Below, piece after piece: positions 26,751 to 37,439 of a stretch of DNA of 64,000 bases. The translations under genes and the position numbers were made by a program. The number at the start of each line of letters is the position of its first letter. Within the stretch, counting starts at the first letter, position 1. Source of the stretch: Alitta virens (taxonomy: Eukaryota; Annelida; Polychaeta; Phyllodocida; Nereididae); assembly GCA_932294295.1 (NCBI GenBank), contig OW028573.1:14032155-14096154 (forward strand), in the 5' to 3' direction. The notes beneath the pieces are model-generated. The model did no database searches, was not told the origin of the DNA, and saw nothing but the letters and a program-made list of their open reading frames with translations.

Positions 26751-28960
26751 CACCATAGCCTCGTTTGCATAACTATTCCATTCTCAGCAGCCATTTGCCT
26801 CGCACATCTGCAGCTGTGCCATCCTGAAGGAATGTCAACCCGGGGTGTAAACAATCCATGCACGGCAGAATCCTCGCATGCAATGTACATGGCCCGATGA
26901 TGAAATCCAAGTAAAACATGTCACTTGAGAGGTATTTATTACATACGTACAACCAACCCACCTAGCCCTTTTTCACAATTTCCTGGTTAGTCCTTGTCCT
27001 TCTTTTGTTTTACACACCTGGATATTGTAGCTTTCAGCAACTTGCCAAGATCTCCTCGGAAATTATCTTGAATGATTCGAAGTATTTGCTTTCCTTTTCA
27101 TACATTTCTAAATTAAGTATATATAGTAATAAGAAATTGATGTCTATCAAAATCACCATACCATATATGACAGGCAGGGTATGCTCAAATTTTAATCTGC
27201 ATGCACGGGGTCCTAAAACAGCAAGTGTTACACTAAAGACGTGTCCCCGTAGAACAACAATGGCTCAAACAGTACTACAAATGAGCATGGGTGTCAGCAG
27301 AGCAGTGGGTTGGTTGTTCACGAAATTGTTTGCCTCAACTGCCAACTGAAAATTGCCAGGAACAATTCGCATGGCAAGACCGGAAACATCAATGATTACA
27401 TTAAGGATGTGCAATTGGTGATTTGGGCTGCGCTTAACATGGGCGTCTGGCACTCAAGACCAACTTGATTAAGTCAGAGGCAGGCAGAGGTCACTGCGCC
27501 CTCAAGGGCTCTCAACCCACCTTATAAGTCACGTCTTATGACATATTCTAGGGTCTCAGCAATGCTTCAGTGTAGCCCTTTGTGTGCACATTCTATTAAG
27601 TGATATTAATAATATATCGTGCATGCTACATACAGTAGTGTTAGCATACAGGAAATCTCTACCAACAAATGACATTTCGACAAAACTCAATTGCTGATTT
27701 CTTTCCGTATTGCCATTTGGTAGTAAGTACTACTTAATGTCATTTCTACCATGTGCTTATCTGACTCCATGTTTCTACGTTCAGTGAAGACCAAAAAGTC
27801 CCATACAACACGAATGATGGATGTGTCTCTTTCTATGGCATAATGGCAGCAATATTTACTGCGTCACTTCAATTTCAGATTCAGAATTGGACAAAAGAGC
27901 ATCAATTGTCACTTCATCAAAATGGTCTTTCAAAACAACTATTATGGGGAGGCAATTAGGTCAGGACTCATGACCCAATACAATCATTCCCACAGCGGAA
28001 AAACTACATTATAAGGAACAATACTTCCAATTTTCCATGATAAATTAACACGAATATCATCAGAATATGCCAAAACAGTTATTTTCCTGAATAGCTCTGA
28101 ATTGTCACGAAATGTAAAACTTATCTTCAAGAACCGAAAATAAATGAATCTGGAGTGATAAATAACTGGAAAGAATTCATCTGTAGTACTGTACTACCTC
28201 TGTAGTACTGTGTAGTACTGTAGCAACATACATAGTTCATGGGTACTGGGATAAAGAAAGAACATATCTTTATCGAACCTTTACAAAGTCACAGCCTTAT
28301 ATATTGACCTATTGACCATACCAATCAGCTTCTGCAGAAAATTACAGATCAGCATTTCAGGTCAGCAGTAATTAGGACAGAAGTCTAGATATGCTAAGGT
28401 GTCATTACCTCTCAAATGACATCCCAGGCTGAGCCAAAACAAGCTCTAATTGAAGCACTAGAGCCTCATATAGAGGAGCCGACACTCCCATCTTCCTACT
28501 CAAGTAGCCCATAGGTCTGTCGATCAATTTTGCCTGGACTTCAGAACAAAGCTGAAATTAGCAGAAGCATGATTAGCTTGAACTGAGTACTAGAGGAATA
28601 ACAGAGTACCGCATCTGGCCAAGGGAACATCACACCAACAGCCAGTTGCAGGCAAAGTAGAACCTCACCAGTTCAAAGGTCTCACTAGTGAGGTGCTCCT
28701 TAATTGTGAGGTCAATTATAATGGTAAACATACAGTTGAAGGTTACAAATACAAAAAAATACATCGGCCTACGTATGTATGACATCACTAACCCACACAG
28801 TAAATTACAATTAATTGGAAAACCTTCATTTCCCTCAATTAATTTAGTGTTCTCAAAGCTCCCCTTCACATTGATTTTCTCAGTCCTGATCTAAAAGCAC
28901 TTGATAATAAGTTGATATAGAAACAATTCTGGGGTTGTCTCAACAGTGAGAAAGTCTTTA
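26751..28960. other. Intergenic, nothing recognised
   Basis: Open frames of up to 114 codons on both strands (for example 27005-27349, plus) overlap each other and carry no recognisable motif. Near 28190-28225 there is a small cluster of TGTAGTACTG words. Confidence 0.45.
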
Positions 28961-28966
28961 GAAGAA

Positions 28967-29290
28967 GTGGGATGCCGTGGTCTAGTGGTTAAGGTGTCCG
29001 CTTGCAATCCGCAAGGTTGTGGGTTCGAACCACCACCATGGCATAGAGGAGTTGGGCAGATCTTCATCAACCATTGCCTCACCCTACCCAGGTGCAATGG
29101 GTACTTGGCATTAGGTACCCACAGTGATCGCACTGTGAGCTCTTAAGACCCTGTGGTTAACCCCGTGTCCAAGGCTGAATACTCCCCAGGGAGTTGAGAA
29201 AGGCTCTGGACTGGCCTGCCAAGGGTGTAATTGTAAAGTCAACTGAAGCTGCTTGAGCGGTGATTCTAGGCTATAATCGCCTACAAGTTT
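28967..29290 (+). repeat. tRNA-derived SINE (family B)
   Basis: The tRNA-like head GATGCCGTGGTCTAGTGGTT (box A) leads into GTGGGTTCGAACCACCACC (box B with T-arm complement). A non-tRNA body follows (CACCCTACCCAGGTGCAATG, GGGTACTTGGCATTAGGTACC) and runs to about 29290. It differs from family A in both head and body. No clear target duplication was found. Confidence 0.75.
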
Positions 29291-31200
29291 CACTGTATAG
29301 TATTTAAAATCTCAAAGGTTCACCATTTGACCTCAAGGGTGTTCAGCTGTAGGTCAGTGAAGCAGTTCAGCAAATTCAAAACAGAACGCTGGAGAAGGGC
29401 AAAAGTTACTTGTTTTCCATTTTAGCCCAAATCTTTATTCACGAATGACCATCAGCTGATCCAATTTCAAATTCATGCCAGAACACTGATCTTCCCTTTA
29501 AACTTCCCCTTTGTGAATCCTATGTAAATTTGTCAAATTGTCATACTTGGGCTACTGAATTTTGCAGTGAAAAAATAAAATAAGAATCCTATAGTATATA
29601 GTTTCTGAGAAATAAAATTATTTAATTTTCTGTATTTTCAAGCTCATAATGGCTAATTATTTATTTTACATGTTGTTTTCTGATGTTATCAGAATTATGG
29701 TAAACATCTGAGGATTAATGGCTGAAACACCCAAACTTAAGTCATACAAACCCCTCTACTGAGGCTCTTATGACTCCATGATTAGAGGCAAAATAAATAT
29801 ATGGGAAAGTGTGTTGAGGGAGGGCCATTTTGCTCTATTGCCCATTACTGTAACCACTTCATGACTTTTGAATTACCTCCAAGGCAATGAGCCGGAAATG
29901 CAACAATTTCTACATTTTAATTAAATAACTAATTAACAAGCTAAGTGAATTTCCACACAACTTGTCTATGAAAATACTGTACATGTAATTTAGATATGTT
30001 ACAGTGGGAATGGTAAAGATGAGATGGGAGTGTTTTCACTAATTCAGTGCTGGCCCCCAAACTCAGCTGGAAGATTCCTTTTAATATATATATCGTTTTA
30101 TTGACAAGCCTGATTTAATATATAGGTGCATGGAGACAAGAGTAGATAGGTGCAACAGTCTCATAGCGCTGACCATCTTTTAGCATAGTGGCATCATTAC
30201 CAATGATTACTTAGCTATTTACGTGATGGGACGTCATATCAAGTTACTGATTACATGCTCAGATCTTGGAGAAATTAGACCTAATTTCTCCGAGCTCAGA
30301 TGCTACATGTATAGTTTAGTCACATCCTGATCACAATGAGCAAGCCTAGATAAATTTAAATACTAACGATTTGTTAGGTGCCCTGATCCCAGCAAATTCT
30401 CGCAAGAAACTGAAACAGACCATTTTAAATGACTTTGATAACTAAAATCAATCAATCAATTTTGAATCAAAACACATGTAAGGTTGTAAATGAATAAATG
30501 TCCTTCGGTAAACATCTGAGTAGTTCCGAGGATCATCCGAGTAGTTCCGAGGATCATCTGAAGCTTCACTTGGCCCACTCGAACACCGTCACGCATGTCA
30601 TATGGTTGATAAGGGGCATTTCATTTAAATTTCAAGAGAATAAGAGGGGTGAAAAACAAGCGTTCCAGTTTCACAACTCTATGCCAGAGGTCTGTTACAA
30701 TGGCGTTCAAGCATTTTTGACCAAATGGTCAAGTGCAACTGGCAACTCACACAGTTGTCACTTTGATTGACAGTTGCTTGTTCAACCGTGGCAATGTTGT
30801 TGTTTTAGAATCATTGGAGTGTCAAATGCAGTGCCAGCAATTTACTTTTATTTGCTGGCTCCGACACATCACCACTGCTCTTAGTGTAGTGTCTTGTAAA
30901 AAAAAAAAAAGAATCCATGATTTAGTCCTATCCTATCCTATCCCACAACGAAAATATTTGAAATACATGCATTATTGGCAACATGTGGATTAATTAGCTG
31001 AAATACGTGTTATTAGGACAACTGTCTGCATTAAGAATGGTTAAAACCCCTTTTTATTTTTGTTCATATTTGCAGGGTGCCCTCACTACCGAAGTTTCAA
31101 AGGAAAAAAGATACCTTCTAAAAGGAAATATAAAAAAACGTATTATTATACAATGCACTGTATAATTATAATCACCCACTACTAGTAATGTTACCTCAAT
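29291..31200. other. Intergenic with a LINE tail
   Basis: It contains a possible minus-strand LINE 3' end at about 30083-30125 (TATATATATCG followed by TTTTATTGACA). It also holds two near-identical 23-bp units of GAGTAGTTCCGAGGATCATC at about 30517-30562. No recognisable gene. Confidence 0.45.
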
Positions 31201-31204
31201 ATTA

Positions 31205-31318
31205 AAACTATCTATCTATCTATCTATCTACATGTCCATTCGCAAACCTGTGCTTTTATGTTTTGAATAAATATACAACTATGAAAGCACAGGTTTGCCA
31301 TGGACATAGACAGATAGG
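31205..31318. repeat. TCTA microsatellite and adjoining hairpin
   Basis: Five or more TCTA units (31207-31228) lead into an inverted repeat. The left arm CATGTCCATTCGCAAACCTG, then TGCTTT, faces a right arm reading AAAGCACAGGTTTGCCATGG then ACAT. The flanking CTATCTA pairs with TAGACAGATAG, giving arms of roughly 36 bp around an AT-rich loop. Confidence 0.7.
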
Positions 31319-31408
31319 TTGTTTTGTCTTATCAAACCCAAACAATGTCGCGGTTGGTTGATTAAGTATCAACAAAAATGGCAACTCACAGAGCAACAGT
31401 TGCATATC

Positions 31409-31640
31409 AAGTCAAGTCAAGTCAAGTCAACTTTATTGCGGACTCTAGGTCCATAAAAGGTAGAGAATACATATATGATAAATGGGTCAGAACGACCCCA
31501 GACATCAAGAGAATTTAAGAGAATCTATCTTATCATAGGAACTGCAATAACCAATGAGAAGCAAAGCTGCCGCTGTGAAGCACACCCATGTCATAGATCT
31601 TTTTAACTAATATCTTACTGGACGACCTCACTCTGCAATG
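31409..31640 (-). mobile_element. LINE 3' end with TTGAC microsatellite tail
   Basis: On the minus strand this reads into CGCAATAAAGTTGAC and then repeats of TTGAC (31409-31431). A polyadenylation-like AATAAA next to a short tandem tail is the usual ending of several animal non-LTR elements. No protein-coding part is visible, so the inner limit is approximate and the class inferred. Confidence 0.45.
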
Positions 31641-31644
31641 TAAA

Positions 31645-33197
31645 TGCATATGACCATTTGGTCAAAAATGTTTGAACACCAATGTCACTAAAGTCTGTAT
31701 CTGTTTCCTTTTTCAAACACCAATGCTCTTGTTGAACTTAATTATTGTTAGGATTAGGCTCATAGTCACAGCCTTAACTGAGAGACAGCCAGAAACAGTA
31801 CTGGTGGCGGTCTCTGGCGCATAAATTGCCGAATACCTTTTTTTTTCCCCCTGCACGTCTCGGAAGTATTACGTCAACTCGTGCATGATTTTCGACCACT
31901 ACAAAGAATGGCGATAGGCAAAGCACATTCGTCTCAATCTCAGACTGCAATCTGGAACCTTTGCTTGGAACTGGAAGCCTTGCCGAACTGATCCTGTTCG
32001 TCTCTTGCCAGTCTTGGGTTTTCAAGCAGATATCATTTTTTAAAAGCTCTACGTCTCATGGCCCTATGTAACCTGTATCTCTAGCTTTTAATACTACTCG
32101 TATACGTCTTCGGGCAACTGTCACTGACTGAAAGAGCTCTTATATGTACAAAACCTTGAAAATTCTTACCTTCTGATACCAGGCAGTCTGACGATCACAA
32201 CTTACTAAACAGTAGATGGCGCGCAAAAAAGATTATAATCTGTGTGGCGCGTATTGAACGTATTGCGCCCCTTGTGGTTAAAGAGAACAGCGTTGCATCC
32301 ATGGTCCTAATTTAATATTATGTTCAGTGGCGGCTTGTGTGGGGGGAGATTTGGGTGGCAACCCCTCCCCAAAATGAGGCACTTAAGAAATGCACACTTC
32401 TCGTGCCACTGTGCCTCACCTCACCTGGGAGTTGAGTTATGGATCACTACAAGGTTGTAAAAACTGCAGATATATTCTCATTGATAAGGCCTAAACAATG
32501 CACTAAATTAACTTTTGTTTTTGTCATATTGGAAAATGCTTAATAGTTTTAAATTTCATCGAATTATTAGAAGGCTGGGCCAATGATGCTTGTTTCATAT
32601 TGCAGGCCCGTACCCAAGGGGGGGGGGGGGGTCGAGGGGGTCGTTCGGCCCACCCAACTTGGTCCATATCCACACATTGGTCCACATCAGGGAACACTAT
32701 TTAAAAGAAATTGGTCCATTTTTAAGAAAAAGACCCACCCAACGCTAGCGACTGGCTACGGGCCTTTATTGTCATATTTGAAGTATATAAGATTATAGAT
32801 ATTACCTTTGTTTGATCCTAAATTTGACTTGAATAGCCCAATTTGCCCATATTTTGGAACTAAGCTTCTGGATTACAAAAAAAGGAAGTATAACTTGTAT
32901 ATATAGTATAACTAACCATGATCGAGTGTTGTATTATCTATATATTTCTTTTTTGTAGGTAATGTTAAATGTCACTTAATGCTTTCAAGATTTTCCTGCA
33001 GGACTGATCTCTCGCACTCAATCTCTTAATTTTACTCTCAGCAATCATGGAGCAACCCAGTCAAAAGTTTATGTTTATAATTAGCAATTTCATAATAATT
33101 ATTTGCATAGTAATCTATATTACTTCGACTATACTGCACTCTAATACTTGTTATTTTCTTAATATTTATAATTAATACAACTGTAAAGTGTTAATAA

Positions 33198-33200
<3 letters not shown>
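31645..33200. other. Intergenic with a possible MITE
   Basis: At about 32604-32764, AGGCCCGTACCCA with a G-tract faces TGGCTACGGGCCT in inverted orientation, as in small hAT-like MITEs of many animals. The target duplication is unclear. No gene recognised. Confidence 0.4.
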
Positions 33201-33201
<1 letters not shown>

Positions 33202-33249
<48 letters not shown>

Positions 33250-33250
33250 T
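33202..33250. repeat. (AT)n microsatellite
   Basis: About twenty uninterrupted AT dinucleotides end only a few bases before the first copy of the 521-bp duplicated segment. Confidence 0.9.
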
Positions 33251-33255
33251 TATTA

Positions 33256-33776
33256 TCGAAATGCAATAAAAAATGGGAGAAATTCATGAGTTAAAAAATT
33301 AGGACATCTTGGGTTATATAATTGGTATCTGTAGACATAAATGGTCGTCTTGGATGACCGCATACTGCTTTTTTCAAACACTGATCAGAGTTCTACTTCA
33401 GAAACGAAAACTTTTTTTTCTATATTTTCCAAACTTTGTAAAACATAGCCGAGACATGTCAGGCATATAGTGTTACTGTATGAAATAAGAGTTCAGCTCT
33501 GGAACGAAAGTGTGTGTTAGAGTTCTGCTCTGGAAAATGAAAGTGTAACGTGCGTCCTCATGCCAGTTAGACGAACACTGAACAGTTTTGTAATGCCTGT
33601 GTGCTATGTGGGATTCGCTGAGGGTTTTGCTGTAGCGCAGCTTAAGAAATTTGAAATTCTCCCCAAGACTAGTAATAGTGTGTCGCCGTGTGTGTGCACT
33701 AATTATTTACACAATCGATTCATAGGTTATGGCCCTCATTCTGCAAACTCGGATGCACATGAGGGCAATGCTCACT
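33256..33776 (+). repeat. 521-bp duplicated segment, copy 1
   Basis: It is colinear, without gaps, with 35333-35853 (offset 2077). The only difference I noticed is G at 33458 against A at 35535. It starts TCGAAATGCAATAAAAAATG and ends GCAATGCTCACT. Inside are the words AGAGTTCTGCTCTGGAAA and GTAAAACATAGCC, also found at 62.1-62.25 kb, so it belongs to a dispersed repeat family. A 70-odd-codon open frame from 33560 is identical in both copies but resembles no known protein. A LINE tail follows directly on the right. Confidence 0.85.
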
Positions 33777-34978
33777 ATATATATATAATTTTATTGACAA
33801 CGCAATATCAGTGCAGATACATGTGTCATAAAAAATAAAAATAAAGTAAAGGAAGAGAAGAAAATAATAATATATACATATATAATAAAGAAAATATAAT
33901 AAAATAAAGGCATGAAATTTTTCTAAAACGCTATAGTAAAAACATAAATAACTATATACAGCAGGTAATGAACTAATAAATATATGTATCTTTGAGCACC
34001 TAGTACAATTAACACCACTGGTAATACTGATATATAATGAGCACCTATCACGAAGGGTTGAAACAAGATAACATACAATTCAGTCTACATAAGTGAATAC
34101 AATGAACAAGATATGTACAAAAGAAAAAAAATAAAAAATAATAATAATAGTAATAAAAAAAAAAAATAATAAAAAAAAAAAAAAATAATAATAATAATAA
34201 TAAAACACACACGCTTATATATACAAATGAAAATCCAAACACTTGGAAACAGCTTTTTCAATGTGCCACCAACCACTCTGATAGGTCCAAGAGGTAATGG
34301 ACAATTTACCTGACTAGTCAATTCCTAGTACTATGATAATTGAGAACCTAATACTTATGTTTTACGATCCAATTTTATTGCAATTTTTAAGAATTTTCCA
34401 AGGGCACAGTTTAAGTTAGTATCTTTACTTGTTAATATTTGAAGAAATTGTTCAGATGGGTTAAGAACAAAGAAGTTATCAATACATTTACATACTATAT
34501 CAAATAGGTTATTGCGAATGGCATTAAATTGTTCACAGATCATTAGGCAATGAAATTCATCTTCAACTTGATTAAGATTGCATTTTTCACAAGTTCTTTC
34601 CTCAGCGGGCACAAATGGGCGTTTGTGCCTACCTAATTCGATATTTAAGTTGTGAGAGCTCAGCCTGAAACGAGCTATATTACAATAAATTGATTTAGGA
34701 AAGTCATGAAACAAATAGGGTTCTATTCGAATATCTTTCTTGAATATTTTATAAGTTCTTAGTTTGGGGTTACGTACGCTATCATTGATCTCATGCAACA
34801 TCTTGGCATGGGCCTGTTCATACACTGACACGATTGTCTTGTTTAAGTCAAACTCATTATGGTTCATATTGAGGGTCTCGGTGACCTTGCAAAGTCTCAT
34901 GAGCCAACATAGTTTACCCTTTTGATATAACTCAGTCTGAATCTCATAGCAACTTTGCAGAAGTGAGGGACAATATAT
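33777..34978 (-). mobile_element. Non-LTR retrotransposon 3' fragment
   Basis: The minus-strand frame 34355-34900 (181 residues from its first Met; open without Met to about 34970) is the C-terminal part of a LINE reverse-transcriptase ORF. It has a KLRTYK...F motif, an IARFRLSSH...E.GRH block, and a CX2CX9HX4C motif (C104, C107, H117, C122) followed by a lysine-containing tail. The 3' region carries long AAT and A tracts (34120-34205) and ends in CAATAAAATT plus TATATA. RT catalytic and endonuclease regions are absent, so it is a 5'-truncated copy. It is related to 26118-26750. Confidence 0.8.
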
Positions 34979-34979
34979 A

Positions 34980-35332
34980 TAACTGATTTAAATGCCAAAT
35001 CAAAAACCCAGTAATCCATAGCTGTTGAAGGGAATAGCAATTGATTATGTAAAGTTCCTTCAGTTGCCAACTAAAAGTAATCAGTGTGAGAAACAGATTT
35101 TGACTTATAAATGAAGACATGAAAAATTAGTGTGGAGTATAATTCCATACAAAAACAAACTTTAAGATTTGTATTTTTTATTTTATTTAAACTTTAATAC
35201 AAATCTTAAAGTTGTATTTTGTATGGAACACTGTCATGTTGTATAATGTAGTTGCTGAAATGCATATACTGTATTTGATGTTCAATTGGCTTAATCTGAA
35301 CAGGAGGAGTGCTATTGATATTTTGAACCTTT
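34980..35332 (+). repeat. Left part of composite repeat, with hairpin
   Basis: It starts AACTGATTTAAATGCC and contains CAATTGATTATGTAAAGTTC and a hairpin at 35143-35228 (TTCCATACAAAAACAAAC against its complement around an AT loop). An inverted copy lies at 60190-60890. There too the hairpin part is followed, in the same relative order, by the start of the 521-bp segment, so 34980-35853 appears to be one longer repeat. Confidence 0.7.
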
Positions 35333-35853
35333 TCGAAATGCAATAAAAAATGGGAGAAATTCATGAGTTAAAAAATTAGGACATCTTGGGTTATATAATT
35401 GGTATCTGTAGACATAAATGGTCGTCTTGGATGACCGCATACTGCTTTTTTCAAACACTGATCAGAGTTCTACTTCAGAAACGAAAACTTTTTTTTCTAT
35501 ATTTTCCAAACTTTGTAAAACATAGCCGAGACATATCAGGCATATAGTGTTACTGTATGAAATAAGAGTTCAGCTCTGGAACGAAAGTGTGTGTTAGAGT
35601 TCTGCTCTGGAAAATGAAAGTGTAACGTGCGTCCTCATGCCAGTTAGACGAACACTGAACAGTTTTGTAATGCCTGTGTGCTATGTGGGATTCGCTGAGG
35701 GTTTTGCTGTAGCGCAGCTTAAGAAATTTGAAATTCTCCCCAAGACTAGTAATAGTGTGTCGCCGTGTGTGTGCACTAATTATTTACACAATCGATTCAT
35801 AGGTTATGGCCCTCATTCTGCAAACTCGGATGCACATGAGGGCAATGCTCACT
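35333..35853 (+). repeat. 521-bp duplicated segment, copy 2
   Basis: Near-identical to 33256-33776. Unlike copy 1, it is preceded by the composite repeat's left part, and on the right it runs into a poly-C tract (about 35859-35870) rather than a LINE tail. The boundary words (TCGAAATG at left, GCTCACT at right) are shared. Confidence 0.85.
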
Positions 35854-36135
35854 TGGCTCCCCCCCCCCCCGCCTCTCCCCCAACCTAGCTCTCAGAATAT
35901 AGCCTTTATTTTATGCATGCCCCAATATGGTAGTTCAAGGCAAAACTAGATATACTCCTCATGAGTCCTGTGATAAAATTTCTCATTTGATAAAATTTCT
36001 CACGACTGCTAGCACTCAGGTCTAAGAGTAATTTATTAGACAGATTCTAGGCCTATCCTTTTGAACGACTCCTTATGTCCAATTTTAACCCATAATACTG
36101 TGCAAGCTGTCACTGCATGCAGAGCTGACAGCGAC

Positions 36136-36443
36136 CACGTGGGTTTGTTTATGTTTTGGATTCAGCGGAAACACGTGGAGGAAGAGGCGACCTGAGTATC
36201 TGGGTCAGGGCAGACCGGAGTCGTAGGCGTGAGTATCGCAGTTCAGGGAAGACTTTCAAACACTGATTAGCCCACTGCATACCTGAGCTACACTCGGCAG
36301 TGAACTTCAACAAACCCCCTTTTATTACTAGGTAAGCTTATTTGAAGTGGATGGTGTGATTCAATATGATTTTGGTGGGGTCTAAAATTTGACAGCAGAG
36401 TGGGCGAAAAATGGAGAGCACGTGAAGTTTTCCAGAGCACGTG
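36136..36443. promoter_or_regulatory. Cluster of four CACGTG E-boxes
   Basis: Perfect CACGTG occurs at 36136-36141, 36172-36177, 36419-36424 and 36438-36443, about 1 kb upstream of the OAS-like coding start. A donor-like GC/GTGAGTAT at 36228-36236 could end a non-coding first exon that splices to the acceptor at 37429-37430. CACGTG is the core bound by bHLH/bHLH-ZIP factors. A promoter role is inferred from clustering and position only. Confidence 0.35.
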
Positions 36444-37439
36444 GCGTGTCGACTCTTGACGCCTGTCATCTGACTGAGGTCTGCTCGGAAAAAGTCTATG
36501 GGAGAGCATCTAGTCGTAGGGTATTCATCATTTTGGATCGTGGCATTTCTTGGACTTGTCAAGCATCATTGATACATGATACATATATGTAGCTGTTGGC
36601 TGATGGTGTCATGGTAACTAGAATGAAACCCCCCCCCCCCTGCCAGCTGGGTGCTGATTCAGATAACCACACGTACTCCTGTGATAATGTAAATAGTCTG
36701 GTCAGGGGGCATCACCATAACTTATAAGGAAGTCTTGTAAAATGTAATCAATTGCAAAGTCACATACCTTTCAAACCTTTTGATCCCACAATTGACAAGG
36801 CAGCAGTGAAGTTGAAATGATTAAGCCATTTGGGGAAAACTTTGGTATCATTACATTGCCATGGAAAATGGATACCACAGCATTTTGATAGACTGGGTCA
36901 CTAAGGCACTAAGAAAACTGGCCGGTTAATAAAATTTGTAGTAATGCCTTCGCAATGTTTGTCGAGCACCCTGGAAAATTTTCAGACATACACTTAAATG
37001 GTCTCATGGAAGCAATTTTAGTAGTTTTCTGAGTGATCAGGTTGATGTAATTGAGAGAGCCCTTTGATCAAAGATTTTCAATTTTTTAACACCAGCCAGT
37101 CCACGTCTGCAGCACATACCCATTCCTGCAGCACATACCCGTTCATGTGAACATAATTGTATAAACAAATTACAAAATAGAAGAATCTGTGTGATGTCAC
37201 TTACTGGTTTTAGTACTTTACATTACGTCAATGCTGGTCCAATGTCATTTACACACAGAAGTGCAAAAATTTTGTCTTACCAAAGATATAAACTTGTATA
37301 ATATGTATTTTGTTTTGCAATAAAAGATAGGATACGATGACAAACAGTGAATACTTATATACTTATGTAGGAAGGTATGATTAACTTTGATTCCATTCTA
37401 ACCTCGATCATATATTTTGTTCATTTTTAGTGAATCAAG

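Noticed and set aside
27005..27453. Overlapping open frames on both strands (114 and 62 codons)
   Set aside because: No motif recognised on either strand and no splice context. Possibly decayed repeat.
28970..29045. Functional tRNA gene at the family B head
   Set aside because: It is tRNA-like but followed by a non-tRNA body, and the anticodon stem does not fully pair. It is a SINE head.
33560..33838. Small protein gene shared by both duplicates (also 35637-35888)
   Set aside because: The frame is identical only because the DNA is a recent duplicate. It lies in a dispersed repeat and has no recognisable domain.
33256..35853. 521-bp direct repeats as LTRs of a retrotransposon (the core begins TG and ends CA)
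   Set aside because: Shared sequence extends beyond the TG and CA on both sides, outer flanks do not match as a target duplication, the interior holds an opposite-strand LINE fragment with no gag-pol or primer-binding site, and related repeats elsewhere are not LTR-like.
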